Both the position numbers and the translations under genes were made by a program. The notes under the pieces were generated by a model, which saw nothing but the letters and a program-made list of their open reading frames with translations, did no database searches and was not told the origin of the DNA. From Neisseria sicca (lineage in GTDB: Bacteria > Pseudomonadota > Gammaproteobacteria > Burkholderiales > Neisseriaceae): 64,000 bases of DNA. The stretch lies in contig NZ_POXG01000010.1 in NCBI RefSeq assembly GCF_003044565.1, forward strand, positions 1 to 64,000, in the 5' to 3' direction. Shown here in pieces: positions 38,420 through 47,082 of the stretch. How positions within the stretch are numbered: the first letter of the stretch is position 1; the number at the start of each line of letters is the position of its first letter.

Positions 38420-39514
38420 ATGTCACTTGCACAACCCAAACGTATCCTCGTCATCAAACTGCGCCATCATGGTGACGTATTGCTCAGTACACCGGTCGTC
38501 GATGCGATCAAACAACATTTTCCTGAGTGCGAAGTCGATATGCTGGTTTATCAGGAAACCGCCGACATCATCCGCGATAATCCCCAAATCGCCCAAATTT
38601 TCACCATTGACCGGCAATGGAAGAAACAAGGCGTGCGGATGCAGTTCAAACACGAAAAAGACCTGTTCCGTCAGTTGAAAGCGCGTCAATACGATTGGGC
38701 GTTCAACCTCTCCGACCAATGGCGTGCCGCCGTCATTGCCAAATTCTGCGCCAAATGCAGCGTCGGCTTCGACTGCATCAAACGCGACAATGCCGCCTGG
38801 CGCTGGTGTCATGACTTTCTCAATCCCGATATGGGCACGACCAAACATATCGTCGAAACCCATTTGGGCATACTGCCCCCGCTTATCCGTCCGGAAGATC
38901 TTTCACACGCCAAAGTCCGCATGAGCATCGCCCCTGATGTCCGCAACAGTATGGAACAAAAATTGCGCGAACAAGGTTGGCAAGGCGAAGACTACGTCTT
39001 ACTGCATCCGGGTGCGCGTTGGCTGTTCAAATGCTGGGAAGACGGCAAAAACGCCGCTCTCGTCCAGCTTCTGTTGAACCACGGACACAACGTCGTCCTG
39101 ACTGCCTCCCCCAGTCCCGTCGAACACGACATGATCGAAGCCATCTTAGGTCGTCTGAAAATACCGGAAGGCAGCAAAGTGTGGGTATTGTCCGGCTGTC
39201 TGACCTTGCGCGAACTTGCCGCGGCGATAGACCGCGCCAAACTGTTTATCGGCGTCGATTCCGTCCCCATGCACATCGCCGCCGCGCTCGACAAACCGCA
39301 AATCGCCCTATTCGGCGCGACTTGGCTGGGCATATGGCATCCTTACTCGCTCAATGCCGAAGTGATATGGGCGGGCGACTATACCGAGCTGCCCCACCCC
39401 GACAGCATCAATACCGACAATCCCGAACGCCTCCTAAAAGCCATTCCTCTGGAAGAAGTGTGGAACCGCGTTTCCGCCAAACTCGACACCATCGACCACG
39501 CAAAAACCGATTAA
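38420..39514 (+). CDS. Glycosyltransferase family 9, LPS heptosyltransferase (RfaQ-like)
   Basis: 364 residues. VIKLRHHGDVLLSTPVVDAIK at the start, LLHPGARWLFKCW in the middle and FIGVDSVPMHIAAALDKPQIALFGAT are signatures of GT9 ADP-heptose transferases; the KCW block and overall spacing favour the RfaQ (heptosyltransferase III) branch. It would add heptose to the inner core of lipo-oligosaccharide at the cytoplasmic face. An uptake sequence precedes the start (38401) and another lies in the gene near 39148 (GRLKI). Confidence 0.88.
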   Translation: MSLAQPKRILVIKLRHHGDVLLSTPVVDAIKQHFPECEVDMLVYQETADIIRDNPQIAQIFTIDRQWKKQGVRMQFKHEKDLFRQLKARQYDWAFNLSDQWRAAVIAKFCAKCSVGFDCIKRDNAAWRWCHDFLNPDMGTTKHIVETHLGILPPLIRPEDLSHAKVRMSIAPDVRNSMEQKLREQGWQGEDYVLLHPGARWLFKCWEDGKNAALVQLLLNHGHNVVLTASPSPVEHDMIEAILGRLKIPEGSKVWVLSGCLTLRELAAAIDRAKLFIGVDSVPMHIAAALDKPQIALFGATWLGIWHPYSLNAEVIWAGDYTELPHPDSINTDNPERLLKAIPLEEVWNRVSAKLDTIDHAKTD

Positions 39515-39560
39515 TCCCTACTTTAGCGTCAACAAACTTTCATCCGCATATCCGTAAAAA

Positions 39561-39609
39561 AGGTCGTCTGAAAACATCCGCACCCATGCGAAACGTTTTC
39601 AGACGACCT
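39561..39609 (+). terminator. Terminator (uptake-sequence pair)
   Basis: AGGTCGTCTGAAAAC and complement enclosing a GC-rich loop, behind the heptosyltransferase gene. Confidence 0.75.
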
Positions 39610-39637
39610 GTTGTTTATCTTAACCGGGATAGAAGCT

Positions 39638-39794
39638 TATAGTGGATTAACTTTAAATCAGGACAAGGCGACGAAGCCGCAGACAGTACAAATAGTACGG
39701 AACCGATTCACTTGGTGCTTCAGCACCTTAGAGAATCGTTCTCTTTGAGCTAAGGCGAGGCAACGCCGTACTGGTTTAAAGTTAATCCACTATA
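39638..39794. repeat. Correia repeat enclosed element, long form
   Basis: 157 bp long form. Its right end lies six bases from the stop codon of the truncated porin frame. Confidence 0.95.
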
Positions 39795-39800
39795 TTTCTT

Positions 39801-40112
39801 TTAACGACCGAAGCCGATATAAGTCTCTCCGCTGCCTTGGCTGCGGCTGCGCCAAGTGTCTTTGGCATCGGTTTTACCCAAAGGCGTATCTTGCTCGACC
39901 TGCCACAATACATTATTGCTGCCGCCGATAGGATGCGAACCGCGCATACCGACATAGCTGCCCATATCGGCGACGCCGTTATTGGAAATTCTGTGGCTGC
40001 CGTATTTGGTGCTGGAAGCTTCCACTCCGGCTTTCAAATCGCCGTAAAAATGAACTTCCGCCGTTGCCAACGCAGGCAGTGCGAGTAAAGACAAAATCAG
40101 AATTTTCTTCAT
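39801..40112 (-). pseudogene. Porin N-terminal fragment
   Basis: 103 residues from the Met at 40112 (AAGGAGC upstream). A good signal peptide (KKILILSLLALPALATA) is followed by EVHFYGDLKAGVEA, SYVGMRG and VLWQVEQDTPLG, the first strands of a neisserial trimeric porin. The frame stops after ETYIGFGR, about a third of the way into a porin of roughly 330-350 residues, immediately beside a Correia element. No remaining porin sequence is seen beyond the element. The signal peptide and ribosome binding site are intact, so a short exported peptide may still be made. Confidence 0.8.
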
Positions 40113-40247
40113 TATGAAATGCTCCTTATGTGACATCCCTTCTGCACAAGCAGGCGGGAAGGGTTAGTGCAAGGCGAATTCTACCGTCCTAAGCGTTTGG
40201 GTTTGAACGAAGAAAGAAAATTCATGCAAAGGGTCGTCTGAAAAATG

Positions 40248-40370
40248 TCAAATCAGATTCAAACTTCCCATGCTGACCGTATACGTTTTTAACGGCAGAT
40301 GCGCTTCAAACCGAAGCCGCACCTCGCCATCTGCGGCTTTACCATCCTGCGCCAAATGAAAACGCGCCCA
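40248..40370 (-). pseudogene. C-terminal tail of an unknown protein, no start
   Basis: On the minus strand a frame of 40 codons reads RFHLAQDGKAADGEVRLRFEAHL... and ends TVSMGSLNLI-stop, with a TGA just before it and no usable start codon. The amino acid pattern is protein-like (alternating charged/hydrophobic strands) rather than random. I read it as a remnant of a deleted gene. The rest of the 40113-40449 gap holds one uptake sequence (40231) and the promoter region for the hydrolase gene. Confidence 0.35.
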
Positions 40371-40449
40371 TCAAAACCGCAGCCATTACAGACACACCGG
40401 CTTTCGCTATAATGGAACACACCCTCCACTTGGCGCGAAAGGAATATTT

Positions 40450-40986
40450 ATGAATCCCGAAAACACCCTGTGTCTGATTATCGACATCCAAGAACGCCTC
40501 CTCCCCGCCCTGCACGACAAAGACAATATGCTGCACCACAGCCGTATCCTGATACAGGGGCTTCACGCCTTAGGCGTCCCGTTTGCCGTGACCGAGCAAT
40601 ATCCGAAAGGCTTGGGCAAAACGGTTCCCGCCGTCTCGCTGCTGCTGCCCGAAACCACGCCCTTCATCGAAAAAACCCGTTTCTCCGCCCTCTCCCCCGA
40701 AACACACGCGATTTTGACGCAGGCAGCCGTCCAAAACATCATCTTAATCGGCGCAGAAACCCATATCTGCATGCTGCAAACCGTATTGGATTTGCGCTTG
40801 GAAGGTTTCAATGTTTACGTCCCCTTTGAATGCACGACATCCCGTTCCCCTGCCAACAAAGAAAACGGACTGGCGCAAATGCGCGAAGCCCGCGCTACCG
40901 TTTCCAATGTGGAAAGCATTTTGTTCCAATTGTTGGGCGATGCCCGCCACCCTGCCTTCAAAACCGTTTCCAAACTGATTCAATAG
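40450..40986 (+). CDS. Isochorismatase-family cysteine hydrolase
   Basis: 178 residues. Catalytic triad visible: Asp12 in CLIIDIQERLL, a Lys in the 78-80 region (IEKTRFSAL) and Cys107 in GAETHICMLQT. The cis-peptide region and length match YcaC-like/nicotinamidase-fold hydrolases of unknown substrate. GAAAGGA precedes the ATG. It is followed 18 bp later by the GNAT gene and probably cotranscribed. Confidence 0.88.
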   Translation: MNPENTLCLIIDIQERLLPALHDKDNMLHHSRILIQGLHALGVPFAVTEQYPKGLGKTVPAVSLLLPETTPFIEKTRFSALSPETHAILTQAAVQNIILIGAETHICMLQTVLDLRLEGFNVYVPFECTTSRSPANKENGLAQMREARATVSNVESILFQLLGDARHPAFKTVSKLIQ

Positions 40987-41004
40987 CCTGTTAAGGTCGT
41001 CTGA

Positions 41005-41505
41005 ATGCAATACACCATCACCGAAGCAGCCAAAACCGACTTGCCCGACATTATCGAGATTTACAACAGTACCATAGCCGCCCGCCAATCCACCGCCGAC
41101 CTGACGCCCGTCAGCGTTGCCGAACGCGAATCTTGGTTCAACGCACACGGCGGCAAGCGGCCTCTGTATGTATTGAAAAATCACGAAGGCACGGTTTTGG
41201 CGTGGTGCAGCCTCAGCGACTACTACCCGCGCCATGCCTTTCACATCAGCGCAGAAATCAGCCTCTATGTCCGCCATGACGCGCGCGGTATCGGCGTGGG
41301 CAAAATCCTGCTGCAAAATGTGCTCGAGCGCGCACCGTCCTTGGGCATTAAAAACATATTGGCAGTCATCTTCGGACACAACTACCCCAGCCTGCACCTG
41401 TTTCACCAGTTCGGCTTTACGGAATGGGGGCGATTGCCCGCCGTATGCGACTTAGGAGAACAACAAGCCGATGTTGTCATCTTAGGCAAAAAATTGGTCG
41501 ATTGA
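41005..41505 (+). CDS. GNAT N-acetyltransferase, phosphinothricin-acetyltransferase type
   Basis: 166 residues. Acetyl-CoA binding motif is HDARGIGVGKILLQ, preceded by HAFHISAEISLYV and followed by LHLFHQFGFTEWGRLPAV, matching the PAT/YncA branch acting on small amines or methionine derivatives. The A of the start ATG is the last base of an uptake sequence (GGTCGTCTGAATG). No Shine-Dalgarno other than AAGG at the beginning of that element. Confidence 0.87.
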   Translation: MQYTITEAAKTDLPDIIEIYNSTIAARQSTADLTPVSVAERESWFNAHGGKRPLYVLKNHEGTVLAWCSLSDYYPRHAFHISAEISLYVRHDARGIGVGKILLQNVLERAPSLGIKNILAVIFGHNYPSLHLFHQFGFTEWGRLPAVCDLGEQQADVVILGKKLVD

Positions 41506-41559
41506 ATCCCCGACAGCCAAACCGCAACTTTTCCCCAATACTACTCAACCCAAACCAAA

Positions 41560-42030
41560 ATGACCGCTCCCCAAACCTGCCCCTGCTCTTCAGGGCAAGC
41601 CTACAACGACTGTTGCGCACCGTTCCACCGCCACGAAAGCCTGCCGCAAACCGCCGAACAGCTGATGCGTTCCAGATACAGCGCTTATGTTTTGCACAAT
41701 ATCACCTATATTGTTGAAACGACTGTCCCTTCCCAGCAACACCAGCTCGATCAAGCCGATATGCTGGCATGGAGTCAGACGACCCATTGGCAGGGTTTGG
41801 AAGTCATGCAACACGCCACTGTCGGCAAACAACATGCCCAAGTCGAATTCAAAGCCTATTTTCAAGACGGTCAGGAAACCGCGTGCCATCACGAACTATC
41901 CGCCTTTGTCAAAATCGACAACCGCTGGTATTTCATCGACCCGACCACGCTCTTGCCCGGCATGAAACACGACTGCATCTGCGGTTCGCACAAAAAATTC
42001 AAAGCCTGCTGCGGCCGTTTCTTCAAATAA
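41560..42030 (+). CDS. YchJ family SEC-C motif protein
   Basis: 156 residues. Metal-binding SEC-C motifs at both ends: CPCSSGQAYNDCC (residues 7-19) and CICGSHKKFKACCGRFF at the C terminus. The central NTF2-like domain has TAEQLMRSRYSAYV and VEFKAYFQ, the YchJ pattern. Cytosolic, role unknown; SEC-C motifs bind zinc and often contact ribosomes or SecB-related partners. Same direction as the two genes before it. Confidence 0.92.
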   Translation: MTAPQTCPCSSGQAYNDCCAPFHRHESLPQTAEQLMRSRYSAYVLHNITYIVETTVPSQQHQLDQADMLAWSQTTHWQGLEVMQHATVGKQHAQVEFKAYFQDGQETACHHELSAFVKIDNRWYFIDPTTLLPGMKHDCICGSHKKFKACCGRFFK

Positions 42031-42207
42031 CAAACCAACCATCCGCAGGCAAATTTAAAACCATGCTTGCGGACAGGCCGTGTCTCCTGAACACACCAGT
42101 TTCTAAAACGCCGCCAAACCTTTTCTCTTTCACCGTCTCAATCCGCCTGAAAAACAGACCTTTCCGTTATAATTCCCTTTTTCCCGCACCATCCCGCGAC
42201 AGACGAC

Positions 42208-43077
42208 ATGAAAGCCGCCTTTTTCCTCCTCTACCTCATCCAGCTTCTGCCCTTCAAAGTTATACACAAAATCGCCGACGCAGTGGGCATCCTCGCCTAT
42301 TACGCCGTCAAACCGCGCCGCAAAGTCGGCGAGACCAACCTCAAAAAATGCTTTCCCGAATGGAGCGAAGACCAACGAAAAGCCGTGCTCAAACGCCATT
42401 TTCAGCACATGGCGAAGCTGATGCTCGAATACGGCCTGTATTGGTACGCGCCTGCCGACAGGCTGCGCAAACTCGTGCATTATCAAGACAAACACCATCT
42501 CGATAACGCGCTCGCGGCGGGCGAAAAAGTCATCCTGCTTTATCCGCACTTCACCGCATTTGAAATGGCGGTTTACACCCTCAATCAGGACGTGCCGCTG
42601 ACCAGCATGTATTCGCACCAAAAAAACAAAGCGTTGGACGAACAAATCCTCAAAGGCCGCCACCGCTACAACAACGTTTTCCTCATCGGCCGCACCGAAG
42701 GCCTGCGCGCGATTATCAAGCAACTGCGCAAAAGCGACGCCCCCTTCCTTTACCTGCCCGACCAGGATTTCGGCCGCAACGACTCCATCTTCGTCAACTT
42801 CTTCGGCATCCCCACCGCCACGATTACAGGCCTAAGCCGCATCGCCGGCATGACGAAAGCCAAAGTCATCCCCGCCATTCCCACGCGCAATGCCGACAAC
42901 ACCGTTACGCTGCGCTTTTATCCTGCATGGGAAAACTTCCCTTCAGACGACATTGTAGCCGACACCCAGCGCATGAACGACTTTATCGAAGCACGGGCAA
43001 GGGAAAATCTCGAACAGTATTTCTGGCTGCACAAACGCTTCAAAACCCGTCCCGAAGGCGAACAGGGATTTTATTGA
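42208..43077 (+). CDS. lpxL: Lipid A late acyltransferase (LpxL/HtrB type)
   Basis: 289 residues. N-terminal membrane anchor (AAFFLLYLIQLLPF), then the active-site pair in LLYPHFTAFEM (H-x4-E, as usual for LpxL) and the block YLPDQDFGRNDSIFVNFFG. C-terminal EQYFWLHKRFKTRP is diagnostic. Transfers a lauroyl/myristoyl chain to Kdo-lipid A on the inner membrane. Neisseria have two such genes; which paralog this is was not resolved. Confidence 0.92.
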   Translation: MKAAFFLLYLIQLLPFKVIHKIADAVGILAYYAVKPRRKVGETNLKKCFPEWSEDQRKAVLKRHFQHMAKLMLEYGLYWYAPADRLRKLVHYQDKHHLDNALAAGEKVILLYPHFTAFEMAVYTLNQDVPLTSMYSHQKNKALDEQILKGRHRYNNVFLIGRTEGLRAIIKQLRKSDAPFLYLPDQDFGRNDSIFVNFFGIPTATITGLSRIAGMTKAKVIPAIPTRNADNTVTLRFYPAWENFPSDDIVADTQRMNDFIEARARENLEQYFWLHKRFKTRPEGEQGFY

Positions 43078-43102
43078 ATTACATACAGTTACATCAAAAA
43101 AC

Positions 43103-43126
43103 AAAGCCCGTCATATACGGGCTTTT
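43103..43126 (+). terminator. Terminator of the lpxL gene
   Basis: AAAGCCCGT and ACGGGCTTTT around a short loop, 25 bp after the stop. Confidence 0.85.
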
Positions 43127-43129
43127 ATT

Positions 43130-43553
43130 ATTTCTATTAAATCGAAAATTAGCAACGATAGTAACAAATTTTTAATTGAGAATTTTTCACATTAACTCTT
43201 TGGTTAAACTGGATATTCAGGTTTATCAGACGTTCAACATAGGAAAAAACCGCGCCATTTCCCGTAAAACATAAATATGATGCAAAATTTTGATTAACAT
43301 ATTAAATTTAATTTTATTTAAAATCAAAGTGTTATAAAATAACATTTTAAAAGAATTAATTATACAGACCAATCCATAAAGAATATAATTTTAAATTTGC
43401 GAAAATATTTATTTTATATTCATTAAAAATTTAACCAATCAGAATTATATTTTAAAATTTAAATAAATATTGAAATATTATAAATATATATTTTACATAA
43501 AAAAATAATATAAACCTCTTGGCAAACCCAAAATTTTCGCGTAAATTTCGTTA
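43130..43553. other. Extremely AT-rich non-coding stretch
   Basis: About 420 bp of almost pure A/T with no frame of note. A -35-like TTGGCA (43519-43524) and -10-like TAAATT (43542-43547), 17 bp apart, sit at its right end, directly before the structured RNA candidate. Confidence 0.5.
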
Positions 43554-43783
43554 CATCAAATTACAGCCGTACCGGCAAGATTTGATACTCCGGTTTCCTA
43601 CTGCAAGCTTCCAGCTTGCAAGTGGATGTTTCGAGACTCACTCCCTCGGAACAAAAGTTTACCTGCACGGAGTTGAGCCGTGCAGGTAAAGCCGCAGGCG
43701 AAAGCCTGTATTGTTTGTGAAGCGTAAATCTCTGATTTGAGGTATTGGGGCAATCCTGTGGGGGATTGCCTCCTTTTTTTGTT
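43554..43783 (+). ncRNA. Structured RNA candidate, possibly 6S RNA
   Basis: A GC-balanced island in AT-rich DNA, preceded by a plausible sigma-70 promoter and ended by a strong terminator. It contains several perfect stems: GCAAGCT/AGCTTGC (43603-43619), ACCTGCACGG/CCGTGCAGGT (about 43661-43687) and CAGGC-GAAA-GCCTG with a GNRA loop (about 43697-43710). No uptake sequence, no convincing frame with ribosome binding site. Length of about 200-230 nt and the segment CCCTCGGAAC suggest 6S RNA, but I could not confirm a 6S closing stem, so identity is open. Confidence 0.5.
43749..43780 (+). terminator. Terminator of the structured RNA candidate
   Basis: GGCAATCC and GGATTGCC stem, then TCC and seven T. 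Confidence 0.9.
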
Positions 43784-43868
43784 CATCCGCTTCATTACAC
43801 CAGCAAGGGCTTACGGTAAACAAAACAGAAAATAACCGTCAACTACCCCGCTCCGCCTCAAACGCAAA

Positions 43869-44025
43869 TATAGTGGATTAACTTTAAATCAGGACAAGGC
43901 GACGAAGCCGCAGACAGTACAGATAGTACGGAACCGATTCACTTGGTGCTTCAGCACCTTAGAGAATCGTTCTCTTTGAGCTAAGGCGAGGCAACGCCAT
44001 ACTGGTTTAAAGTTAATCCACTATA
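43869..44025. repeat. Correia repeat enclosed element, long form
   Basis: 157 bp, both terminal repeats intact, with the CGCCATACTGG variant in the right arm. Confidence 0.95.
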
Positions 44026-44067
44026 TCGTGCAAACAAAGCATCGTGTTATTAGCATTCGCCATATAA

Positions 44068-44103
44068 AAAAGGTCGTCTGAAACATTTTTCAGACGACCT
44101 TTT
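44068..44103 (-). terminator. Terminator of secB/grxC (uptake-sequence pair)
   Basis: AAAAGGTCGTCTGAAA and TTTCAGACGACCTTTT with a tiny loop, 19 bp after the secB stop. Confidence 0.8.
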
Positions 44104-44122
44104 GACAAACAGGGAACGCGGA

Positions 44123-44557
44123 TTATGCGTTGCCTTCTTGTTGTTGCTGGTACATGGCTTCGAAGTTGATCGGAGCGAGCAGTACGGGCGGGAAGCCGGC
44201 GCGGGTTACGCTGGTGGAAATGGCTTCGCGTGCGTACGGGAAGAGGATGTTCGGGCAGGCTACACCTAAGAGCAGTTGAACGTCTTCTTCAGGGATGTTT
44301 TCCAGACGGAAGATGCCGCTTTGGGTCACTTCGTTGAGGAACATAGTGCGTTCGGCGTTGAGTTTGGCGGTTACGGTAACGGTTACGTCAACGTTGTAGT
44401 AGCCGTCTTCCAGCTTCTCGCTGTTGGTGGAAACGCGCATATCGACTTCAGGCTCGCCTTGTTCCAAGAAGATTTGGGGGGCGTTGGGCACTTCCAAAGA
44501 CAGGTCTTTGACGAACAGACGCTCAATGCTGAATACGGGTTGCAATTCTTCGCTCAT
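44123..44557 (-). CDS. secB: Protein-export chaperone SecB
   Basis: 144 residues. [22 protein letters not shown] at the start, [34 protein letters not shown] and a C-terminal Met/Gln-rich tail are SecB signatures. Holds precursors unfolded and hands them to SecA. Lies 25 bp behind grxC in one transcript, the usual neighbourhood of secB. Confidence 0.97.
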   Translation of the reverse strand: MSEELQPVFSIERLFVKDLSLEVPNAPQIFLEQGEPEVDMRVSTNSEKLEDGYYNVDVTVTVTAKLNAERTMFLNEVTQSGIFRLENIPEEDVQLLLGVACPNILFPYAREAISTSVTRAGFPPVLLAPINFEAMYQQQQEGNA

Positions 44558-44582
44558 TTTGTTTTCCTAGTTGGGTTTAAAG

Positions 44583-44840
44583 TTACGGGTTTAATAAAGA
44601 ATCCAGCCTGCCTTCGCGGTGCAGGCCGTACAAATCGGTGAAACCGCCGACGTGGGTATCGCCGATGAAAATTTGGGGTATGCTGCGTTGCCCTGAAAGC
44701 TGCTGCATTTCGGCAAAGGCTTCGGGGCTGCGGTCGACGCGGATTTCGTTGATTTCGGCGACGCCCAGCGAATGCAGCAGCTTTTTAGCCATCGTGCAGT
44801 AGGGGCAGAACGCGCCTGTGTACATCGTAACGGTTTGCAT
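44583..44840 (-). CDS. grxC: Glutaredoxin 3
   Basis: 85 residues from the Met at 44840, which gives the standard start TVTMYTGAFCPYC; the upstream frame is leader sequence. Redox pair CPYC, then RSIPQIFIGDTHVGGFTDLY with the cis-Pro and glutathione site. Reduces disulfides with glutathione in the cytoplasm. First gene of the grxC-secB unit. Confidence 0.95.
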   Translation of the reverse strand: MQTVTMYTGAFCPYCTMAKKLLHSLGVAEINEIRVDRSPEAFAEMQQLSGQRSIPQIFIGDTHVGGFTDLYGLHREGRLDSLLNP

Positions 44841-45020
44841 GATTGTTTTCAGAGTTCTAACGGGGTTCACTATATGGGCATATGGTTTATTTTACAATAC
44901 TTGAAATCGGCTATTTTGCCTGAATCTTTGTTTTTAGGGCGTGAGGGCTGCCTGCCGCACATGTGCCAAAACGCCGTTTTTAAAGTATGATAAACGGCAA
45001 TCCGAACCGCTTTTGCCATT

Positions 45021-45176
45021 TATAGTGGATTAACAAAAATCAGGACAAGGCGACGAAGCCGCAGACAGTACAGATAGTACGGAACCGATTCACTTGGTGC
45101 TTCAGCACCTTAGAGAATCGTTCTCTTTGAGCTAAGGCGAGGCAACGCCGTACTGGTTTAAAGTTAATCCACTATA
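45021..45176. repeat. Correia repeat enclosed element, long form
   Basis: 156 bp. The left arm reads GGATTAACAAAAATCAGG rather than the ATTTAAATCAGG form seen elsewhere in the window. Confidence 0.95.
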
Positions 45177-45203
45177 TTTTCCACAAAACCGACGGCAAGC
45201 GGA

Positions 45204-45304
45204 TGGTAGATTAAATTTGAGTCAGAACAGCAACACAATCAGCCGATCATTTTTCAGGTTTGGGCAAAGCAAAACCGGGCTGGTTCAAATTTAATCTACT
45301 ATAT
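45204..45304. repeat. Correia-like miniature element with different core
   Basis: About 100 bp with ends GTAGATTAAATTTGA and TTCAAATTTAATCTAC followed by TATA. The termini resemble Correia ends, but the core (cagaacagcaacacaatcag ...) is unrelated to the nine typical copies. It lies 27 bp from a complete Correia element and 28 bp before rng, so both insertions fall in the rng leader. Confidence 0.6.
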
Positions 45305-45332
45305 TTCTTATTAAAAATCAGGAACTAAAACC

Positions 45333-46826
45333 ATGCTTTCAGGAATCCCTATCCCGAAGGACGCTATCCGTCCGCCCGAAACCGTGCTCGTCAACATTAC
45401 GCCGCAGGAAACGCGCGTGGCGGTGTTGGAAGAAAACAATATCTGCGAGCTGCATATAGAGCGCAACAGCGGCCATAGTCTGGTCGGCAATATTTATCTG
45501 GGCGTGGTGCGCCGCGTATTGCCGGGAATGCAGAGCGCGTTCATCGACATCGGTTTGGAACGCGCCGCGTTTCTACATATCGTCGATGTCCTCGAACAAC
45601 GCCGCAACCCCGAAGAAACCCAACGCATCGAACACATGCTGTTTGAAGGACAGTCGGTTTTGGTGCAGGTTATCAAAGACCCGATCAACACCAAAGGCGC
45701 GCGCCTTTCCACTCAAATTTCGCTGGCCGGGCGTTTCCTCGTCCACCTTCCGCAGGAAGACCACATCGGTATTTCCCAGCGCATCGAAGACGATGCCGAA
45801 CGCCACAGCCTGCGCGAGCGCCTGACTAATCTATTGCCCGAAGACGCGTGCCACGGCTACATTATCCGCACCAACGCCGAAAACGCCACCGACGAGCAGC
45901 TTCAATCCGACATCCACTACCTGACCAAAGTGTGGGAACACATTCAAGAACAAGCGAAAATCCAGCCGCCGGAAACCCTGCTTTATCAGGATTTGCCGCT
46001 AAGCCTGCGCGTGTTGCGCGATATGTTCAGCCTCGACACGCAAAAAATCCTGGTCGATTCAACCGAAAACCACCGCCGCATGACCCGTTTTGCCGAGCAA
46101 TACGTCCACGGCGCATTGGGCAGGATAGAGTTGTTCAAAGGCGAACGCCCGCTGTTTGAAACCCACAACGTCGAACAGGAAATCAGCCGCGCCCTGCAAC
46201 CGCGCGTCAACCTCAACTTCGGCAGCTACCTGATTATCGAGTCCACCGAAGCCATGACCACGATAGACGTAAACACTGGCGGCTTCGTCGGCGCGCGCAA
46301 CTTCGACGAAACCATCTTCCGCACCAACCTTGAAGCCTGCCACACCATTGCCCGCGAATTAAGGCTGCGCAACCTCGGCGGCATCATCATCATCGACTTT
46401 ATCGACATGGCGCAGGAAGCGCACCGCGAAGCCGTGTTGCAAGAGCTTGCCAAAGCCCTTGCCTTCGACCGCACCCGCGTTACCCTCAACGGCTTCACCA
46501 GCTTAGGTTTGGTCGAGCTGACGCGCAAACGTTCGCGCGAAAATCTCAGCCAAATCCTCTGCGAACCCTGCCCGTCCTGCCAAGGCAGGGGTCGTCTGAA
46601 AACGCCGCAAACCATCTGCTACGAAATCCAGCGCGAAATCGTCCGCGAAGCCCGCCGTTACGACGTGCAGTCCTTCCGCATCCTCGCCGCGCCCAACGTC
46701 ATCGACCTCTTTCTCGACGAAGAATCGCAATCGCTGGCGATGCTGATAGACTTTATCGGCAAACCGATTTCGCTGGCAGTCGAAACCGCTTACACGCAGG
46801 AACAGTACGATATTGTGTTGCTGTAA
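45333..46826 (+). CDS. rng: Ribonuclease G
   Basis: 497 residues. S1 domain at about 40-120 (GNIYLGVVRRVLPGMQSAFIDIGLERAAFLH), then the RNase E/G catalytic core with TTIDVNTGGFVGARNFDET and GGIIIIDFIDM supplying the two Mg-binding Asp. The zinc-link is CEPCPSCQGRGRLKT, where an uptake sequence encodes GRLKT. No C-terminal scaffold as in RNase E, so RNase G. Processes 16S rRNA 5' ends and some mRNAs. Two repeat elements lie in its leader. Confidence 0.95.
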   Translation: MLSGIPIPKDAIRPPETVLVNITPQETRVAVLEENNICELHIERNSGHSLVGNIYLGVVRRVLPGMQSAFIDIGLERAAFLHIVDVLEQRRNPEETQRIEHMLFEGQSVLVQVIKDPINTKGARLSTQISLAGRFLVHLPQEDHIGISQRIEDDAERHSLRERLTNLLPEDACHGYIIRTNAENATDEQLQSDIHYLTKVWEHIQEQAKIQPPETLLYQDLPLSLRVLRDMFSLDTQKILVDSTENHRRMTRFAEQYVHGALGRIELFKGERPLFETHNVEQEISRALQPRVNLNFGSYLIIESTEAMTTIDVNTGGFVGARNFDETIFRTNLEACHTIARELRLRNLGGIIIIDFIDMAQEAHREAVLQELAKALAFDRTRVTLNGFTSLGLVELTRKRSRENLSQILCEPCPSCQGRGRLKTPQTICYEIQREIVREARRYDVQSFRILAAPNVIDLFLDEESQSLAMLIDFIGKPISLAVETAYTQEQYDIVLL

Positions 46827-46829
46827 AGA

Positions 46830-46875
46830 CAAAAGGTCGTCTGAAAACAGAATCGGGTTTTCAGACGACCTTTTG
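46830..46875 (+). terminator. Terminator of rng (uptake-sequence pair)
   Basis: CAAAAGGTCGTCTGAAAAC and complement plus T run. Confidence 0.85.
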
Positions 46876-46986
46876 GCAAGATTGGCAGACGATTCAAGCG
46901 CAGTATTCCTTTAGATAAACAATTTCCAACATACCAAGCAGAACCCACGCCCAAGGAACCCAATAAAGTACGGAAAAACAACAAAA

Positions 46987-47024
46987 AGGTCGTCTGAAAA
47001 CCAGCTGCCCCTTTCAGACGACCT
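46987..47024. terminator. Uptake-sequence inverted pair before the two-component genes
   Basis: AGGTCGTCTGAAA and TTTCAGACGACCT with a CCAGCTGCCCC loop; no T tail on the plus strand, so its role as a terminator is doubtful. Confidence 0.5.
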
Positions 47025-47082
47025 CCCGCTAAACCCTTCCTAATTTTCCCCTGCTATCCTCCCATTAATTAAGGAGAACACC

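Noticed and set aside
43598-43795. 65-codon minus-strand frame over the structured RNA
   Set aside because: It covers perfect stems and a terminator on the other strand and has no ribosome binding site.
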